Assembly (NCBI RefSeq): GCF_009827535.1
Contig: NZ_WTYN01000001.1
Coordinates: 1,364,001-1,428,000 of the forward strand
Origin: Qipengyuania oceanensis
Lineage (GTDB): Bacteria; Pseudomonadota; Alphaproteobacteria; Sphingomonadales; Sphingomonadaceae
Direction of reading: 5' to 3'
DNA: 64,000 nucleotides
The position numbers and the translations under genes were made by a program. Position 1 is the stretch's first letter. Every line of letters starts with the position of its first letter. Under the pieces are notes generated by a model. It ran no database searches. It was not told the DNA's origin and saw only the letters and a program-made list of their open reading frames with translations. Below are positions 52,523 to 62,112 of the stretch, one piece after another.

Positions 52523-54040
52523 ATGCGCAAGACCCTAACCCTCCTCGCTCCCATGGCGCTCCTCGCGGGTTGCATGTCCGGTCCCGACTATGCCGGTCCC
52601 CCGCAACTTGCGACCGCCGCAGGCAATGCGTTCGTACGCGCCGGCCCCGAAATCGATCCGTTTGCGCCGATTGCCGGCGACTGGTGGACGCTGCTCGGCG
52701 ATCCGGTTCTCAATGAACTGGAGGCGCGCGCGCTGGTCGGCAATCCGGGCGTGGCCGCGGCGCGCGCTCGCATCGAACAGGCAAGGGCTTCTGTCCGCCA
52801 GGAGCGCGCCAACCGGCTACCCGCCGTGGCTGCGCAGGCGACTGCGGTCCAGGCGAATATCCCAGGGCTAGATATCGGCAGCGGCCCGCCCCCGGGATCG
52901 CCCGGCGCTCCTGCAGACACCGAAGAGCAGGACAGCCTCAGCGTCTACAACGTCGGGCTCAATGCAAACTGGGAGATCGATTTCGCTGGGGGGCAGGCAC
53001 GGCGTGTCGAGGCCATTAACGCTCAGGCTGCGGCCTCGGTGGCGAACGCCGAGGATGCGAAAGTCCAGCTCGCCGCCGAAATCGCGCGGGCGTATGTGAG
53101 CCTGCGAGAAGCGCAAGGGCGGCTCGAGCTTGTCCAGCGAGAGCGCGACTTGCAGCAGCAAATTCTCGAATTGACCTATCAGCGCTATACACAGGGCGCT
53201 CTCGCGCTGTTCCCGGTCGGTAACGCGAACGCCGAGCTCGAACTGCTCAAGTCGCAGATCGCGGAAGCTCAAGCGGACATCGATGTATTCAAAGACACGC
53301 TCGCGGTGCTGACGGGCGAAGCGCCCGGCGCACTCGACGGGCTCCTGGCGGCTCCGGCCGAAATTCCGCTTCCCCCCGAACGGGTCGCGGTGGGCGATCC
53401 CGCAGCGCTAATAGCGCGGCGGCCGGATGTTCGAGCCGCCGAACGCATGCTGGCCGCGGCGAATGCGCGCATTGGCGTGGCAGAGGCTGCTCGCTTCCCC
53501 AAGATTTCCTTCATGGGGATTCTCGGTTTGGGCGGATCGGAGCCCGACGACATCCTGGACCCGGGCAACTTATCGGCAATCGCTTTGCCGCGGCTGCAGT
53601 GGAACCTGCTTGATTTCGGCCGCACGGCAGCATCGATCGATCAGGCCGAGAGTGCGCGCGACGAGGCCGAAGCGCGCTATCTTGAAGTGGTCCTGGGCGC
53701 ACTACGCGACGCCGAACAATCGCTTGCTCGGTTCGGGCAACAAAGAGCCAACGTAGCCGCGCTGGCGCAGATCAGTCGGCAGGCCGACACGGCTGCGGAG
53801 CTTAACGAGCAACGCCGCGCCGCGGGGGTAATCTCGCAAGGCGAACTCGACACTTCGATCCGCAAGGGCGAACAGGCCAGAGCAAATCTCGATCGGGCGA
53901 TCGCCGCCATGACAAATGGCTGGATCGCGATCCAGAAGTCGCTTGGGTTGGGATGGGTCGAATTGTCTCGCGACAATCGCACGTCGGTTGAGCCAGCTCC
54001 GGTCGATCGAAAATCAGTTATGAAACCTGAACAGAGTTAG
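52523..54040 (+). CDS. outer-membrane efflux lipoprotein (NodT/TolC type)
   Basis: 505 residues from ATG 52523, 7 bp after the MFS gene. Lipobox LLAGC at about residue 15. Two repeated outer-membrane-efflux halves: VAAARARIEQARASVRQERA, NVGLNANWEIDFAGGQARRV, RPDVRAAERMLAAANARIGV and the matching second half LQWNLLDFGRTAASIDQAES. It forms the trimeric channel completing a three-part pump encoded by one operon. Confidence 0.93.
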   Translation: MRKTLTLLAPMALLAGCMSGPDYAGPPQLATAAGNAFVRAGPEIDPFAPIAGDWWTLLGDPVLNELEARALVGNPGVAAARARIEQARASVRQERANRLPAVAAQATAVQANIPGLDIGSGPPPGSPGAPADTEEQDSLSVYNVGLNANWEIDFAGGQARRVEAINAQAAASVANAEDAKVQLAAEIARAYVSLREAQGRLELVQRERDLQQQILELTYQRYTQGALALFPVGNANAELELLKSQIAEAQADIDVFKDTLAVLTGEAPGALDGLLAAPAEIPLPPERVAVGDPAALIARRPDVRAAERMLAAANARIGVAEAARFPKISFMGILGLGGSEPDDILDPGNLSAIALPRLQWNLLDFGRTAASIDQAESARDEAEARYLEVVLGALRDAEQSLARFGQQRANVAALAQISRQADTAAELNEQRRAAGVISQGELDTSIRKGEQARANLDRAIAAMTNGWIAIQKSLGLGWVELSRDNRTSVEPAPVDRKSVMKPEQS

Positions 54041-54480
54041 GATAAGTTTTCTCAGAAGTCTGCCCCGCAGCCCCTTCCAACTTTTCCTAGCGCGTCAGCA
54101 CCTCGTGCACTGCGACCCAATCTTGGATCATAGGGGTCAGCATGTTTCCGCCTTTCGCAGAGTGCGTTTGCCAGTATCACCATCGGATATCCCGATTGCA
54201 CTATTCGGTGACTCTTCATTGTCGTTTCTATGTAAGGCCTTAAGCTTTCCGCGAGCATCTCGTAGCGACATCAACGAGCGATCGTACAGGCATTTCGAGT
54301 GCAGCTCGCATTTGGCCGGTTCGATGACCGCCTCGTCGGTAGGCTTACGAGGCGGTCATCGAGCATTACGCCGCTCTGGAAAAGCTATAAAGTCATGGGT
54401 CGAAATACGAACTAGCTGGCACTGTCCGTTCGGGTCGTTGGGAGGACCACCGATCTCCCCGCCAACACGATCTGGACCTG
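54041..54480. other. 440-bp intergenic region without a recognised gene
   Basis: Lies between the convergent efflux operon and TonB receptor gene. A 128-codon frame (54105-54491, plus) is Ser/Arg-rich with no motif and runs into the receptor gene, so it is not called. The notable element is a perfect 16-bp inverted repeat at 54321-54362. Confidence 0.5.
54321..54362. repeat. perfect 16-bp inverted repeat
   Basis: TCGATGACCGCCTCGT (54321-54336) and its exact complement ACGAGGCGGTCATCGA (54347-54362) flank a 10-bp loop. No T-run lies on either side. It can form a very stable hairpin between two convergent operons: a transcription barrier, a protein-binding palindrome or a remnant of a mobile element end. 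Confidence 0.6.
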
Positions 54481-57417
54481 TTAGAAACTGAACCCCAAAG
54501 CAACACCATATCTACGAGGATCCAAAGTGTAGATATTGGTAAAATTCCCCGAGGATGCGTCGGTCAAGTACAATCCTGTCACCGAGCTGCTGTCGAAAAT
54601 GTTCTGAACAAATCCGCGCACGAACCAACGCTCATCCGCACTGTTCAACTGCACGATCGCGTTGGCTTGCACGAATGGCTCGATCCGGTTGACCCTGCCG
54701 TTAAAGATATTGCCGTATTGCTCACCAGTCAGCGCTACGTCCACGCGAGGGACCAGAGTCATGCCATTGTCGAAAGTGGCGGTGTACTGCACACCCATCG
54801 AAACCTTCATTTCGGGGGCCTGCGGCAACTTGTTCCCTTTTATGTTGACCTCTACGCCAGGGCTTAATACCGCAAGGCCGCTGCCCGCCGGAACGGCTCC
54901 GGCCAAGACATCGCAAATGCTGAATGCGCCGCTTGACGCAAGATTGCCGTCATTAGGAAATTCTTCGGGACCACGAAGACCCAGAGCTGCGTTCACTCCG
55001 GCGACGAATGCGTCGGCCACGCCGGGGGCTGGCCCGGTTACGGCACAATTAGCACCGTTGCTGATATCCTTGATGATGACGGCATCAGGATCGCCGCCAC
55101 CCGGGTCGCGCGGATTGGAGAAGAACTGGTCGCCGGCAACTTCCGCGTTGAGATAACTGAACGTCAAGTTGACAAGCCAATCGGGATCGGGCCGGATAAC
55201 GGACTCTAGTTCCACACCCCAGATATCGGCATCGATAGTATCATTAACTGAGGTACGGGCGACGATGCGGCTAAGCTGCAACCCGCTATACTTATAGTAG
55301 AATGCAGTAGCGTTTAATTGCAGTGCGCCATTCGCAAAGGTATTTTTCGATCCGATTTCAAATGCGTCGATGGTTTCTGATCCGAAGCTTTCAGCCACAT
55401 CGAAAACGGGCGAAAGGGGCGGGTTGATACCCCCGGATTTATAGCCCCTAGCATAAGATGCGTAAATCGAATTGTCAGGCGTAACTTCGTAGTCGAGCAC
55501 CGCACGCCCGGTTATTTCATCGAAACCTACTTCTCTAAATTGCGTGAGCTGCTCACCTGGCGTACCAGGATCGGCATCAAAAAGACCAGAGGGACCGGTT
55601 AAGGGAGTGATCGGGCTGTCGAACGGCTCCCCGTCATTCGCGTAAGGATTGAGGAAGCTAATCAAGGTCGTGCGCGCAGTCACGTCTTTCTTGTCGTCGT
55701 TATACCGCAAACCTCCGGTGAAGGTCAGACGCTCGGTCAGGTCGACGTAGATCTCCCCGAACACACCGAAGCTCTCAAGATTAGCCTCGAGAGAATTGTT
55801 GCGGTACATGGATGTTGCGAAGTAGGATGGCGGTGCACCGCCTGCCAAAGTACCAAACGATCCCAGAATGGCACTGGCGTAGTCAAGCGCGAATGAGTTT
55901 ACATAGTAACTGTTGTCGGTAGTCTTGGACTTTGCATAGATCCCTCCGAGCAGGAAATTGAATGCTCCGTCGAAATCACTGGAAAGGAGTATTTCGCCGC
56001 TCCAGGATTCGCGTTGCTCTGAAGACCTGTCGAAGGATAGCGGCGTTTCGCCGCACAATACATTACCTTCGAACGCGCCCCTGTTCCCATCATCGTTATC
56101 GGAGGTGCACAATACGCCCCCTGGGCCATTGGGGATGAGAGCCTCCACAATCGGGGTAAAATACGCCGACGAACCTGGCACGAACGCCGGTGCAGGTGCG
56201 GGGAGGCCGGTAGGCAAACCGTTGGCCGCGAAGCCGGACAACACGTTCAAGGCCGTAGCAAAGCCGGTACGATCCTGAATGCCCAGAAAGTAGTCCTGCC
56301 GGGAATCGACTTCGGTGTCCTGATAAAGACCGGTTGCAGTCAGTGTCATAGCTCCGATGCGCTGCTCGAGACGGGCCTGTAGCTGCACTTCATCGGCAAA
56401 ATAGAATGGAGTATACGCCGTGTTTACCGTGCGCACATCGTCGGGCTTATCGAATCCTGCAAATGCATCGGGGCCGTACAGGCTTCCCAATCCCAGTACT
56501 GAGGGAATTCCCTGAATAGCGAAGAACTCTTGCGAACTGAGCGTTGCGCCGACTGTGGAATTGGCATTGGTGATGTCAAAGTCGCGGCGGTTGTTCAGAC
56601 AACCCAGCACGCCGAGCGGGTCACGCTGGCAGGCCTGCTTTTGATTACGTAAACGGGTGTCATCTTCCCTGAAATAATATGCCATGAAGTCGAGAGTGGT
56701 ATCGGCACCGGGTTCAAAACGAAGAGAACCACGAACAGCGTACATGTCTCGGTCGTCGACATCCGAATTGTCGAAAAGGTTTGTGGTGTAACCGTCGCGA
56801 TTCAGAAAGAATCCGGCTACCCGAACGCCGATAGAATCGCCGATCGGGACATTGACCATCCCTTCGGCCTTGATGCTGTTGTAATTCCCATATTCGAACT
56901 CTCCGGCCGCGCCGAAAGAACCGAGGTCAGGCTTGGCTGTCACAAGGTTGACAACACCCGAGGTAGCGTTGCGGCCGAAGAGGGTGCCCTGCGGCCCCCG
57001 TAGGACCTCAATTCGCTCAAGGTCAAAATATTCTGTTTCGAACAGCCGGGTACCAAAAAGAGGGGAACCATTGATATGGATAGCCGTCGCTGCGTCACAC
57101 GTCACACCAACACAAAGATCGCCGATACCACGGATGGTGAAGGACGACCCGGTGAAGTTGCCCTTCGAGAATGAGACGTTCGGGAGGGTCAATTGAAGGT
57201 CAGCAGCGTTTTCGATCTGCTGGCTTTCGAGAGCCGTAGCATCGAAGGCACTGACCGCGATCGGCACCTCTTGCAGACTTTGAGATTGGCGTTGGGCCGT
57301 CACGATGATTACGGATCCTTGGGGTTCCGCCTCATCAGTTGTGGAATCCTGCGCTAAAGCCATCTGCGGCCAAGCCAAGATGGCCGAAGTGGCGAGCACC
57401 ATCGCTCTCAGTGTCAT
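54481..57417 (-). CDS. TonB-dependent receptor
   Basis: 978 residues. Signal peptide to about residue 22 (AILAWPQMALAQ), TonB-box-like VIIVTAQRQSQSLQEVPIAV, plug domain with FTIRGIGD and IEVLRGPQGTLFGRNATSG then a 22-strand barrel ending in the outer-membrane signature Phe (GVALGFSF). Long loops include several Cys pairs. This plug type is the sphingomonad group that imports hydrophobic or plant/steroid-like compounds rather than classical siderophores (inference). It is co-directional with the catabolic operon upstream and may import its substrate. Confidence 0.92.
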   Translation of the reverse strand: MTLRAMVLATSAILAWPQMALAQDSTTDEAEPQGSVIIVTAQRQSQSLQEVPIAVSAFDATALESQQIENAADLQLTLPNVSFSKGNFTGSSFTIRGIGDLCVGVTCDAATAIHINGSPLFGTRLFETEYFDLERIEVLRGPQGTLFGRNATSGVVNLVTAKPDLGSFGAAGEFEYGNYNSIKAEGMVNVPIGDSIGVRVAGFFLNRDGYTTNLFDNSDVDDRDMYAVRGSLRFEPGADTTLDFMAYYFREDDTRLRNQKQACQRDPLGVLGCLNNRRDFDITNANSTVGATLSSQEFFAIQGIPSVLGLGSLYGPDAFAGFDKPDDVRTVNTAYTPFYFADEVQLQARLEQRIGAMTLTATGLYQDTEVDSRQDYFLGIQDRTGFATALNVLSGFAANGLPTGLPAPAPAFVPGSSAYFTPIVEALIPNGPGGVLCTSDNDDGNRGAFEGNVLCGETPLSFDRSSEQRESWSGEILLSSDFDGAFNFLLGGIYAKSKTTDNSYYVNSFALDYASAILGSFGTLAGGAPPSYFATSMYRNNSLEANLESFGVFGEIYVDLTERLTFTGGLRYNDDKKDVTARTTLISFLNPYANDGEPFDSPITPLTGPSGLFDADPGTPGEQLTQFREVGFDEITGRAVLDYEVTPDNSIYASYARGYKSGGINPPLSPVFDVAESFGSETIDAFEIGSKNTFANGALQLNATAFYYKYSGLQLSRIVARTSVNDTIDADIWGVELESVIRPDPDWLVNLTFSYLNAEVAGDQFFSNPRDPGGGDPDAVIIKDISNGANCAVTGPAPGVADAFVAGVNAALGLRGPEEFPNDGNLASSGAFSICDVLAGAVPAGSGLAVLSPGVEVNIKGNKLPQAPEMKVSMGVQYTATFDNGMTLVPRVDVALTGEQYGNIFNGRVNRIEPFVQANAIVQLNSADERWFVRGFVQNIFDSSSVTGLYLTDASSGNFTNIYTLDPRRYGVALGFSF

Positions 57418-57836
57418 ATAGCATCCCTTCCCATCTCTTCAGTGCGACGATAATTGGCTCCGCCGCTTACTGCAAAATGGGGCGACCTCGAGGGTCGCCC
57501 CTTAGTCTGTGGAGAGGAGAGGGAGAGAAATAGCCCAATCCCCGTCCATGGGCATATACATCCGCGTGATATTAGTAAAGCGCCTTATCTTTTGACCCCA
57601 TGGGCCACGATCCAGATCGCACGCGGAGTGAACGTTTGCTAAAGATCAGCAATGGTTGGCGTGCTAAGCGAGTTGCTCCCGATAAAGCTTTTGCCCCAGC
57701 TGGCATCGAGACCAACGAAGCGTTCGCCGTGCCGACGGCGACAATAGTTCGGATATAGTACAAGATGAATATGGACGCCCTTTGCCCCCATCTCGCTGGC
57801 CTCTGACCAGGAACCAGCCTCTTAGTATGGGGGATC
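57418..57836. other. 419-bp intergenic region with TonB receptor promoter side
   Basis: Lies between the hydrolase stop and the receptor start, both on the minus strand. It holds a strong hairpin at 57479-57501. A 52-codon frame (57600-57758, plus) begins MGHDPDRTRSERLLKISNGW but has no recognisable family and both strands are open, so it is not called as a gene. Confidence 0.45.
57479..57501 (-). terminator. strong hairpin, possible terminator of the catabolic operon
   Basis: GGGGCGACC (57479-57487) and GGTCGCCCC (57493-57501) pair perfectly around a 5-nt loop. On the minus strand the stem is followed by ATTTTG, a short U-run. It lies after the hydrolase gene and 62 bp before the receptor start, so it could end the operon or attenuate the receptor. 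Confidence 0.5.
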
Positions 57837-58808
57837 TCAGAGGCTCCAAAAGGCCAGTACCGCCCGTAGCGCAGCGACGAACGCGAGCGGCTGATCCAGC
57901 ATGAGATGATGGCGTGCATCGGGCACTGCAACAATTGGTATCTTTCCCCCTCCCAGTTCCCGGATATAGCGGGCGGAATCGCGATCAAAGAGCTGACTTT
58001 TCTCGCCGTACACAATCGCTTTGCGCCCGGGCGCATCGACCAGCCTCTGGCCTACTGTCAGCCATTCGTCGGGCTTGTTGCTGCGCCGGAACACTTCGGA
58101 AGAAAACTTCCATGTCCACTCCTCGCCATCGCGGCGGAGAGAGTGATAGGCCATGTAATCCATCAGGAACGGCTCACCAACTGCCTGCGGCGGCGACAGG
58201 ATATACCTCTCGCGCGCCGCTTCGTAGGTGGGGTAGCGTCGCACCGGTTTGTCAGGATTACCCGACCCGGGGCTCGATCTGCCCATGGTCCAGTATTTCT
58301 CCAGCTTTTCGGGCCGCATCACCATGAGATCGCAGACAATAACGCCGGCGAAGGCATCCGGCGATTGGGAAACGGCGGTCAGCGCTGCACCCGAGCCGAA
58401 ACTATGGGCGATGATCGTCGGTCTGCTTCCATCTGCAAACAAATCGAGCGCTTCGCTGATCTCGACAAATTCCTTTCCCCGCGCAGCTATATCGGCCACG
58501 CCGCGCATCTCGCTATCGCCCATACCGGCAAGATCGAACGCCACCACGTCGTAGTCTTCGGCAAGGTACGGTGCGATGAAGGCAAAGCAGCGGGCATGGG
58601 CGAGAAAACCGTGAGTCATGAGCAATTTGGGCCGGTCACGCCTGCCCCAGCGAAGATAATGCACCCGCGCGCCACCAACCTCTACGAAGCCTTCCTCACG
58701 GGGCACGCTCAGCGCCCAGGCGAACCATTCGGGTATATCCGCCCCGTCGCCGGCCCATACGGGATCAATATCTGTTGACCCGTCGTGGATTGGTTTCATT
58801 TCATTCAT
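57837..58808 (-). CDS. alpha/beta hydrolase
   Basis: 323 residues from ATG 58808, which overlaps the monooxygenase stop (ATGA); a longer frame to 58961 lies inside that gene. The fold is shown by LLMTHGFLAHARCF (oxyanion HG), AFDLAGMGDSE, the nucleophile elbow AHSFGSGAAL, and DARHHLMLDQP with the catalytic His. Likely esterase, lactonase or C-C hydrolase. Next to a Baeyer-Villiger-type enzyme, hydrolysis of the ester or lactone product is the natural guess. Confidence 0.9.
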   Translation of the reverse strand: MNEMKPIHDGSTDIDPVWAGDGADIPEWFAWALSVPREEGFVEVGGARVHYLRWGRRDRPKLLMTHGFLAHARCFAFIAPYLAEDYDVVAFDLAGMGDSEMRGVADIAARGKEFVEISEALDLFADGSRPTIIAHSFGSGAALTAVSQSPDAFAGVIVCDLMVMRPEKLEKYWTMGRSSPGSGNPDKPVRRYPTYEAARERYILSPPQAVGEPFLMDYMAYHSLRRDGEEWTWKFSSEVFRRSNKPDEWLTVGQRLVDAPGRKAIVYGEKSQLFDRDSARYIRELGGGKIPIVAVPDARHHLMLDQPLAFVAALRAVLAFWSL

Positions 58809-60442
58809 TTCGGCGCAGTCTCCATACCGGATAGTGTATTCCTGATAAAACCACGATAATCGTGCCGTGCGACATCGTGGCATAGATCGGCGTAACCAGA
58901 TACGCTGGAGAAATTGATCAGTTGTCGGGGTTTGCCGGGAATATTGGCTCTCATGTACCACGATTCAGCCTTGGGGAAGAGCGTCATCGACCCTACTTGG
59001 GCGACCATATCGGTCCAGCTTCGCTCGGCCAGCGCATCGGCTTCGAAAAGGCCGATCCTGTTATTGCGCAGCCAGATCAGGAAATCGCAGATCCAGTCAC
59101 CCTGGATTTCGGCGCTTGTCGGACCGTTGGAAAAGCCTGAAGGGCTGAGCGGGCCGTAGGCGAACAGCATGTTCGGAAATTGGGCGACGGCCATGCCCAG
59201 ATAGGCTTTGATCTCACTCTTCCATGCTTCTGCCAGCGCCAGCCGACCGCGGCCGGTGATGTTCATGTCGATGAGCCCGCCACGACCGGCATCGAAGCCG
59301 GTCGCGAAGACAATGAGATCGCACGGGATCATGCCAGTGGCTGTTTCTATCCCGGCCTCGGTGACGCGAGTGATCGCGGTGTCGTTCAGATCGACCAGCG
59401 TCACATTGTCTTGTGCGAAGATCTCGTAATAATTCTGTTCGAGCGATGGTCGCTTGGTCCCGAAGGGATGTGGCGGCTCATCGGGAGCGAGCTTCTCGGC
59501 AATGGTCGGGTCGCAGATCCGCTCGCGCACCTTGTCACGCCAGAACTCGTAGGCGTGGCGATTGGCGTCCTCGTTCGTCAGTATGTCAGCGAAATTATGA
59601 TACCAGAAGCGCAACCCTCCTCGCTGCCACAAATCCTCGAAATGCGTAGTCCGCTCTTCCTCGGTCACAGCCAGGGCCGAAATGTCCAGCGATTGGCATT
59701 CGAAACCGCCACTTGTCGTAAGCCTTTTCTGGAAGACAGCGGGATATTCGGATTTTTCGCGAAGCTGACGATCAGCGTCCAGTTTTTCCTGCCGCATGGG
59801 AAGGGCGAGAATCGGGGTTCGCTGAAAAAGCGTCAGCTGCTCCGCGCAGCTTGCCGCCTCCTGCGCCACCTGTACGCCGCTGGCACCCGTGCCGATCAGG
59901 GCGATCCGGCGGCCGGAAAGGTCGATGCCTTCCTGCGGCCAGCGGGCGGTATGGCACCATTCGCCTTCGAAATCGCTAAGGCCCGGGATATCGGGAATGT
60001 AGGGTTTCGAGGCGAACCCCAGGGCCGGCAAGAGGAAACGCGCGCTTACTTTTCCGCCATCGTCGAGCTTCAATCGCCAGCAGGCGGTGTCTTCATCGAA
60101 CGGCGCGCTTTCGACCCGTGTTTTCATTCTCATTGCCGGCCAGAGGTCGAGCGTATCGCAGACGTGGAGGAAATAGGCGCGCAGTTCTTCCCAGCCTGGA
60201 AATCGTTCGCTCCACGTCCAGCTTTTCCATACTTCCGCAATGGAAAATTCGTAAAGTGGAACCTGGGAATCGACCCGTGCTCCCGGATAGCGGTTCCAGT
60301 ACCAGATTCCGCCCGGCTGCTCCGCTGCGTCTACCAGCAGAACATCGAACCCCGCCTGACGCAGCTTGTAAAGCAGGTATATTCCGCTGAACCCGGCCCC
60401 GACGATTACGACATCATAGTCAGGAAGGGGCGAATGGCTCAC
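58805..60442 (-). CDS. flavin-containing Baeyer-Villiger-type monooxygenase
   Basis: 545 residues. FAD Rossmann motif VVIVGAGFSG (residues 11-20), GGIWYWNRYPGARVDS, the Baeyer-Villiger fingerprint F158-x-G-x3-H164-x3-W168-P169 (FEGEWCHTARWP), the NADPH motif IGTGASGVQ (183-191) and FATGFDAGRGG. Inserts oxygen next to a ketone to give an ester or lactone, using NADPH and O2 in the cytoplasm. Overlaps both neighbours by 4 bases, so it is tightly coupled to the ligase and hydrolase. Confidence 0.94.
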   Translation of the reverse strand: MSHSPLPDYDVVIVGAGFSGIYLLYKLRQAGFDVLLVDAAEQPGGIWYWNRYPGARVDSQVPLYEFSIAEVWKSWTWSERFPGWEELRAYFLHVCDTLDLWPAMRMKTRVESAPFDEDTACWRLKLDDGGKVSARFLLPALGFASKPYIPDIPGLSDFEGEWCHTARWPQEGIDLSGRRIALIGTGASGVQVAQEAASCAEQLTLFQRTPILALPMRQEKLDADRQLREKSEYPAVFQKRLTTSGGFECQSLDISALAVTEEERTTHFEDLWQRGGLRFWYHNFADILTNEDANRHAYEFWRDKVRERICDPTIAEKLAPDEPPHPFGTKRPSLEQNYYEIFAQDNVTLVDLNDTAITRVTEAGIETATGMIPCDLIVFATGFDAGRGGLIDMNITGRGRLALAEAWKSEIKAYLGMAVAQFPNMLFAYGPLSPSGFSNGPTSAEIQGDWICDFLIWLRNNRIGLFEADALAERSWTDMVAQVGSMTLFPKAESWYMRANIPGKPRQLINFSSVSGYADLCHDVARHDYRGFIRNTLSGMETAPK

Positions 60443-62049
60443 GAGGCCCCGGCACCCGCTTTCGCGATGTCTTTAGCCGTAGTATAATCCGCCTTGCCGT
60501 TTGACGCGCGCAAGGCGGTTTGCGTTGGGCAAATCGCCTTGGGCGTTTTGTAACCTGCCAGTTGCTGGCGCACGTGATCCTTGATCGCTTGCGCGTCGAA
60601 GTCCGCATCCTGGGTCAAATGCACCACAGCGGTCACCGCTTCGCCCCATTTTTCGTCAGGCACCCCGACGACAAGCGCGTCGGCAATGGCGGGATGGGTT
60701 TTGAGCACTTCCTCCACCTCCTCGGGGTAAACCTTTTCACCTGCGGTGTTGATGCAGACGCTGCCGCGGCCCAGCAAGGTCAGGCTTCCATCGGATTCCA
60801 CCCGGCACCAGTCGCCCGGGATGGAGTAACGCACGCCATCGATCGTCCTGAAAGTCTTGGCCGACTTTTCCGGGTCCTTGTAGTATCCTGTGGGGATTGC
60901 GCCCTTGCGGGCAATAAAGCCGGGCACGCCGCTCCCCGCCTCGACCTTCCGGTCGTTCTCGTCGAATACGTCGCAAAATTCCCCGATCCCGAATTTCGCG
61001 GTGTTGGTGCCGCCCTGTGCGGTCGTCACCGACAAGCCGTAGCCCAGCCCTTCCGAAGCGCCAAAACTGTCCATGAGGATGACCTGGGGGATATGTTTGC
61101 ACAGGCCCGCCTTTACCTGTTTACTCCACATGACGCCGGACGAGATGATCGAAATCAGGCTGCTCGTGTCCCAGCGCTTCGGGTGGGCGTCCAGCGCCTG
61201 CAGCATGGGTTTGGCAAAAGCGTCACCGACAATGGCGATGCTCTGCACCTTGTGCTGGTCCACCGCATCCCACAATTCTTCCGCGTCGAAGGATGGATCG
61301 GACAGCGTGACGATGGCCCCGCCCGACATGAGCGTGCCGATAGCAGTAATGAACCCGGTTCCATGCATCAGCGGGCACGCCGGCAAAGTGATGCGCGCAA
61401 GCTCGCCCTGCTTCACCAGGGCCACCATTTCCTCCATGGTCTGGGGAACCGGACCCAGCAGCTTTTGCGCGTCGAGCTGAGCCTTGCGCATATCATCGTG
61501 TCGCCACATCACGCCCTTGGGCATGCCGGTGGTACCGCCTGTATATATGAACAGCAGGTCATCGGGGGAACGCTCGATATCGAGAGGCGCGCCGTTACCT
61601 TCTACAAGTTTTTCGTAAGGAAGCGCGAAGGAAGCGATCTGCGAAGCATCGCCGATTTCTACAAATGTATGAACCTTGGTCAACCGTTCCTTCAGTTCAA
61701 GAATGCAGTCGCGGAACTCGGAACTGTAAACAATTACCTCGCTATCGGAATCGTCGAAGATGTAGAAAACCTCCTCGGGACGGTAACGATAATTGATGTT
61801 CACGTGCGTGAGGCGGCCCTTGAAGCACGCGGCCATCAATTCCCCGTATTCGGGACGGTTGCGCATGTAGAAGGCTATCTTCGCCCCGTCGCCTGCACCT
61901 TGCGCGCGCAGATTGCGCGCCAAATTGTTCGAACGCTTCGACATTTCGGGCCAGGTAATGATCCGGTCGCCGTGAATCAGCGCCGGAGCATCTTCCGGGA
62001 CCGCAGGCTCGATTGCATCAAGGATGTCGCCAAGGTTCCAGTCGATCAC
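60439..62049 (-). CDS. acyl-CoA synthetase (AMP-forming)
   Basis: 536 residues of the ANL superfamily. P-loop IYTGGTTGMPKGVMWRHDD, A5-type DSFGASEGLGYG, A7 GDWCRVESDGSLTLLGRG, CINTAGEKVYPEEVEEVL, and a C-terminal ASNGKADY carrying the likely catalytic Lys. It activates a carboxylic acid to its CoA thioester. Together with two acyl-CoA dehydrogenases it would start side-chain or ring-cleavage-acid beta-oxidation. Confidence 0.93.
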   Translation of the reverse strand: MIDWNLGDILDAIEPAVPEDAPALIHGDRIITWPEMSKRSNNLARNLRAQGAGDGAKIAFYMRNRPEYGELMAACFKGRLTHVNINYRYRPEEVFYIFDDSDSEVIVYSSEFRDCILELKERLTKVHTFVEIGDASQIASFALPYEKLVEGNGAPLDIERSPDDLLFIYTGGTTGMPKGVMWRHDDMRKAQLDAQKLLGPVPQTMEEMVALVKQGELARITLPACPLMHGTGFITAIGTLMSGGAIVTLSDPSFDAEELWDAVDQHKVQSIAIVGDAFAKPMLQALDAHPKRWDTSSLISIISSGVMWSKQVKAGLCKHIPQVILMDSFGASEGLGYGLSVTTAQGGTNTAKFGIGEFCDVFDENDRKVEAGSGVPGFIARKGAIPTGYYKDPEKSAKTFRTIDGVRYSIPGDWCRVESDGSLTLLGRGSVCINTAGEKVYPEEVEEVLKTHPAIADALVVGVPDEKWGEAVTAVVHLTQDADFDAQAIKDHVRQQLAGYKTPKAICPTQTALRASNGKADYTTAKDIAKAGAGAS

Positions 62050-62112
62050 GTATTAATTCCTCTCTCCTTGGTGGCCACGATTTTGTCGGTAGCGTGCGCC
62101 TAATTCATCGTC

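Noticed and set aside
54105-54491. 128-codon plus-strand frame between efflux operon and TonB receptor
   Set aside because: Ser/Arg-rich, no family pattern, spans a hairpin and enters the receptor gene antisense.
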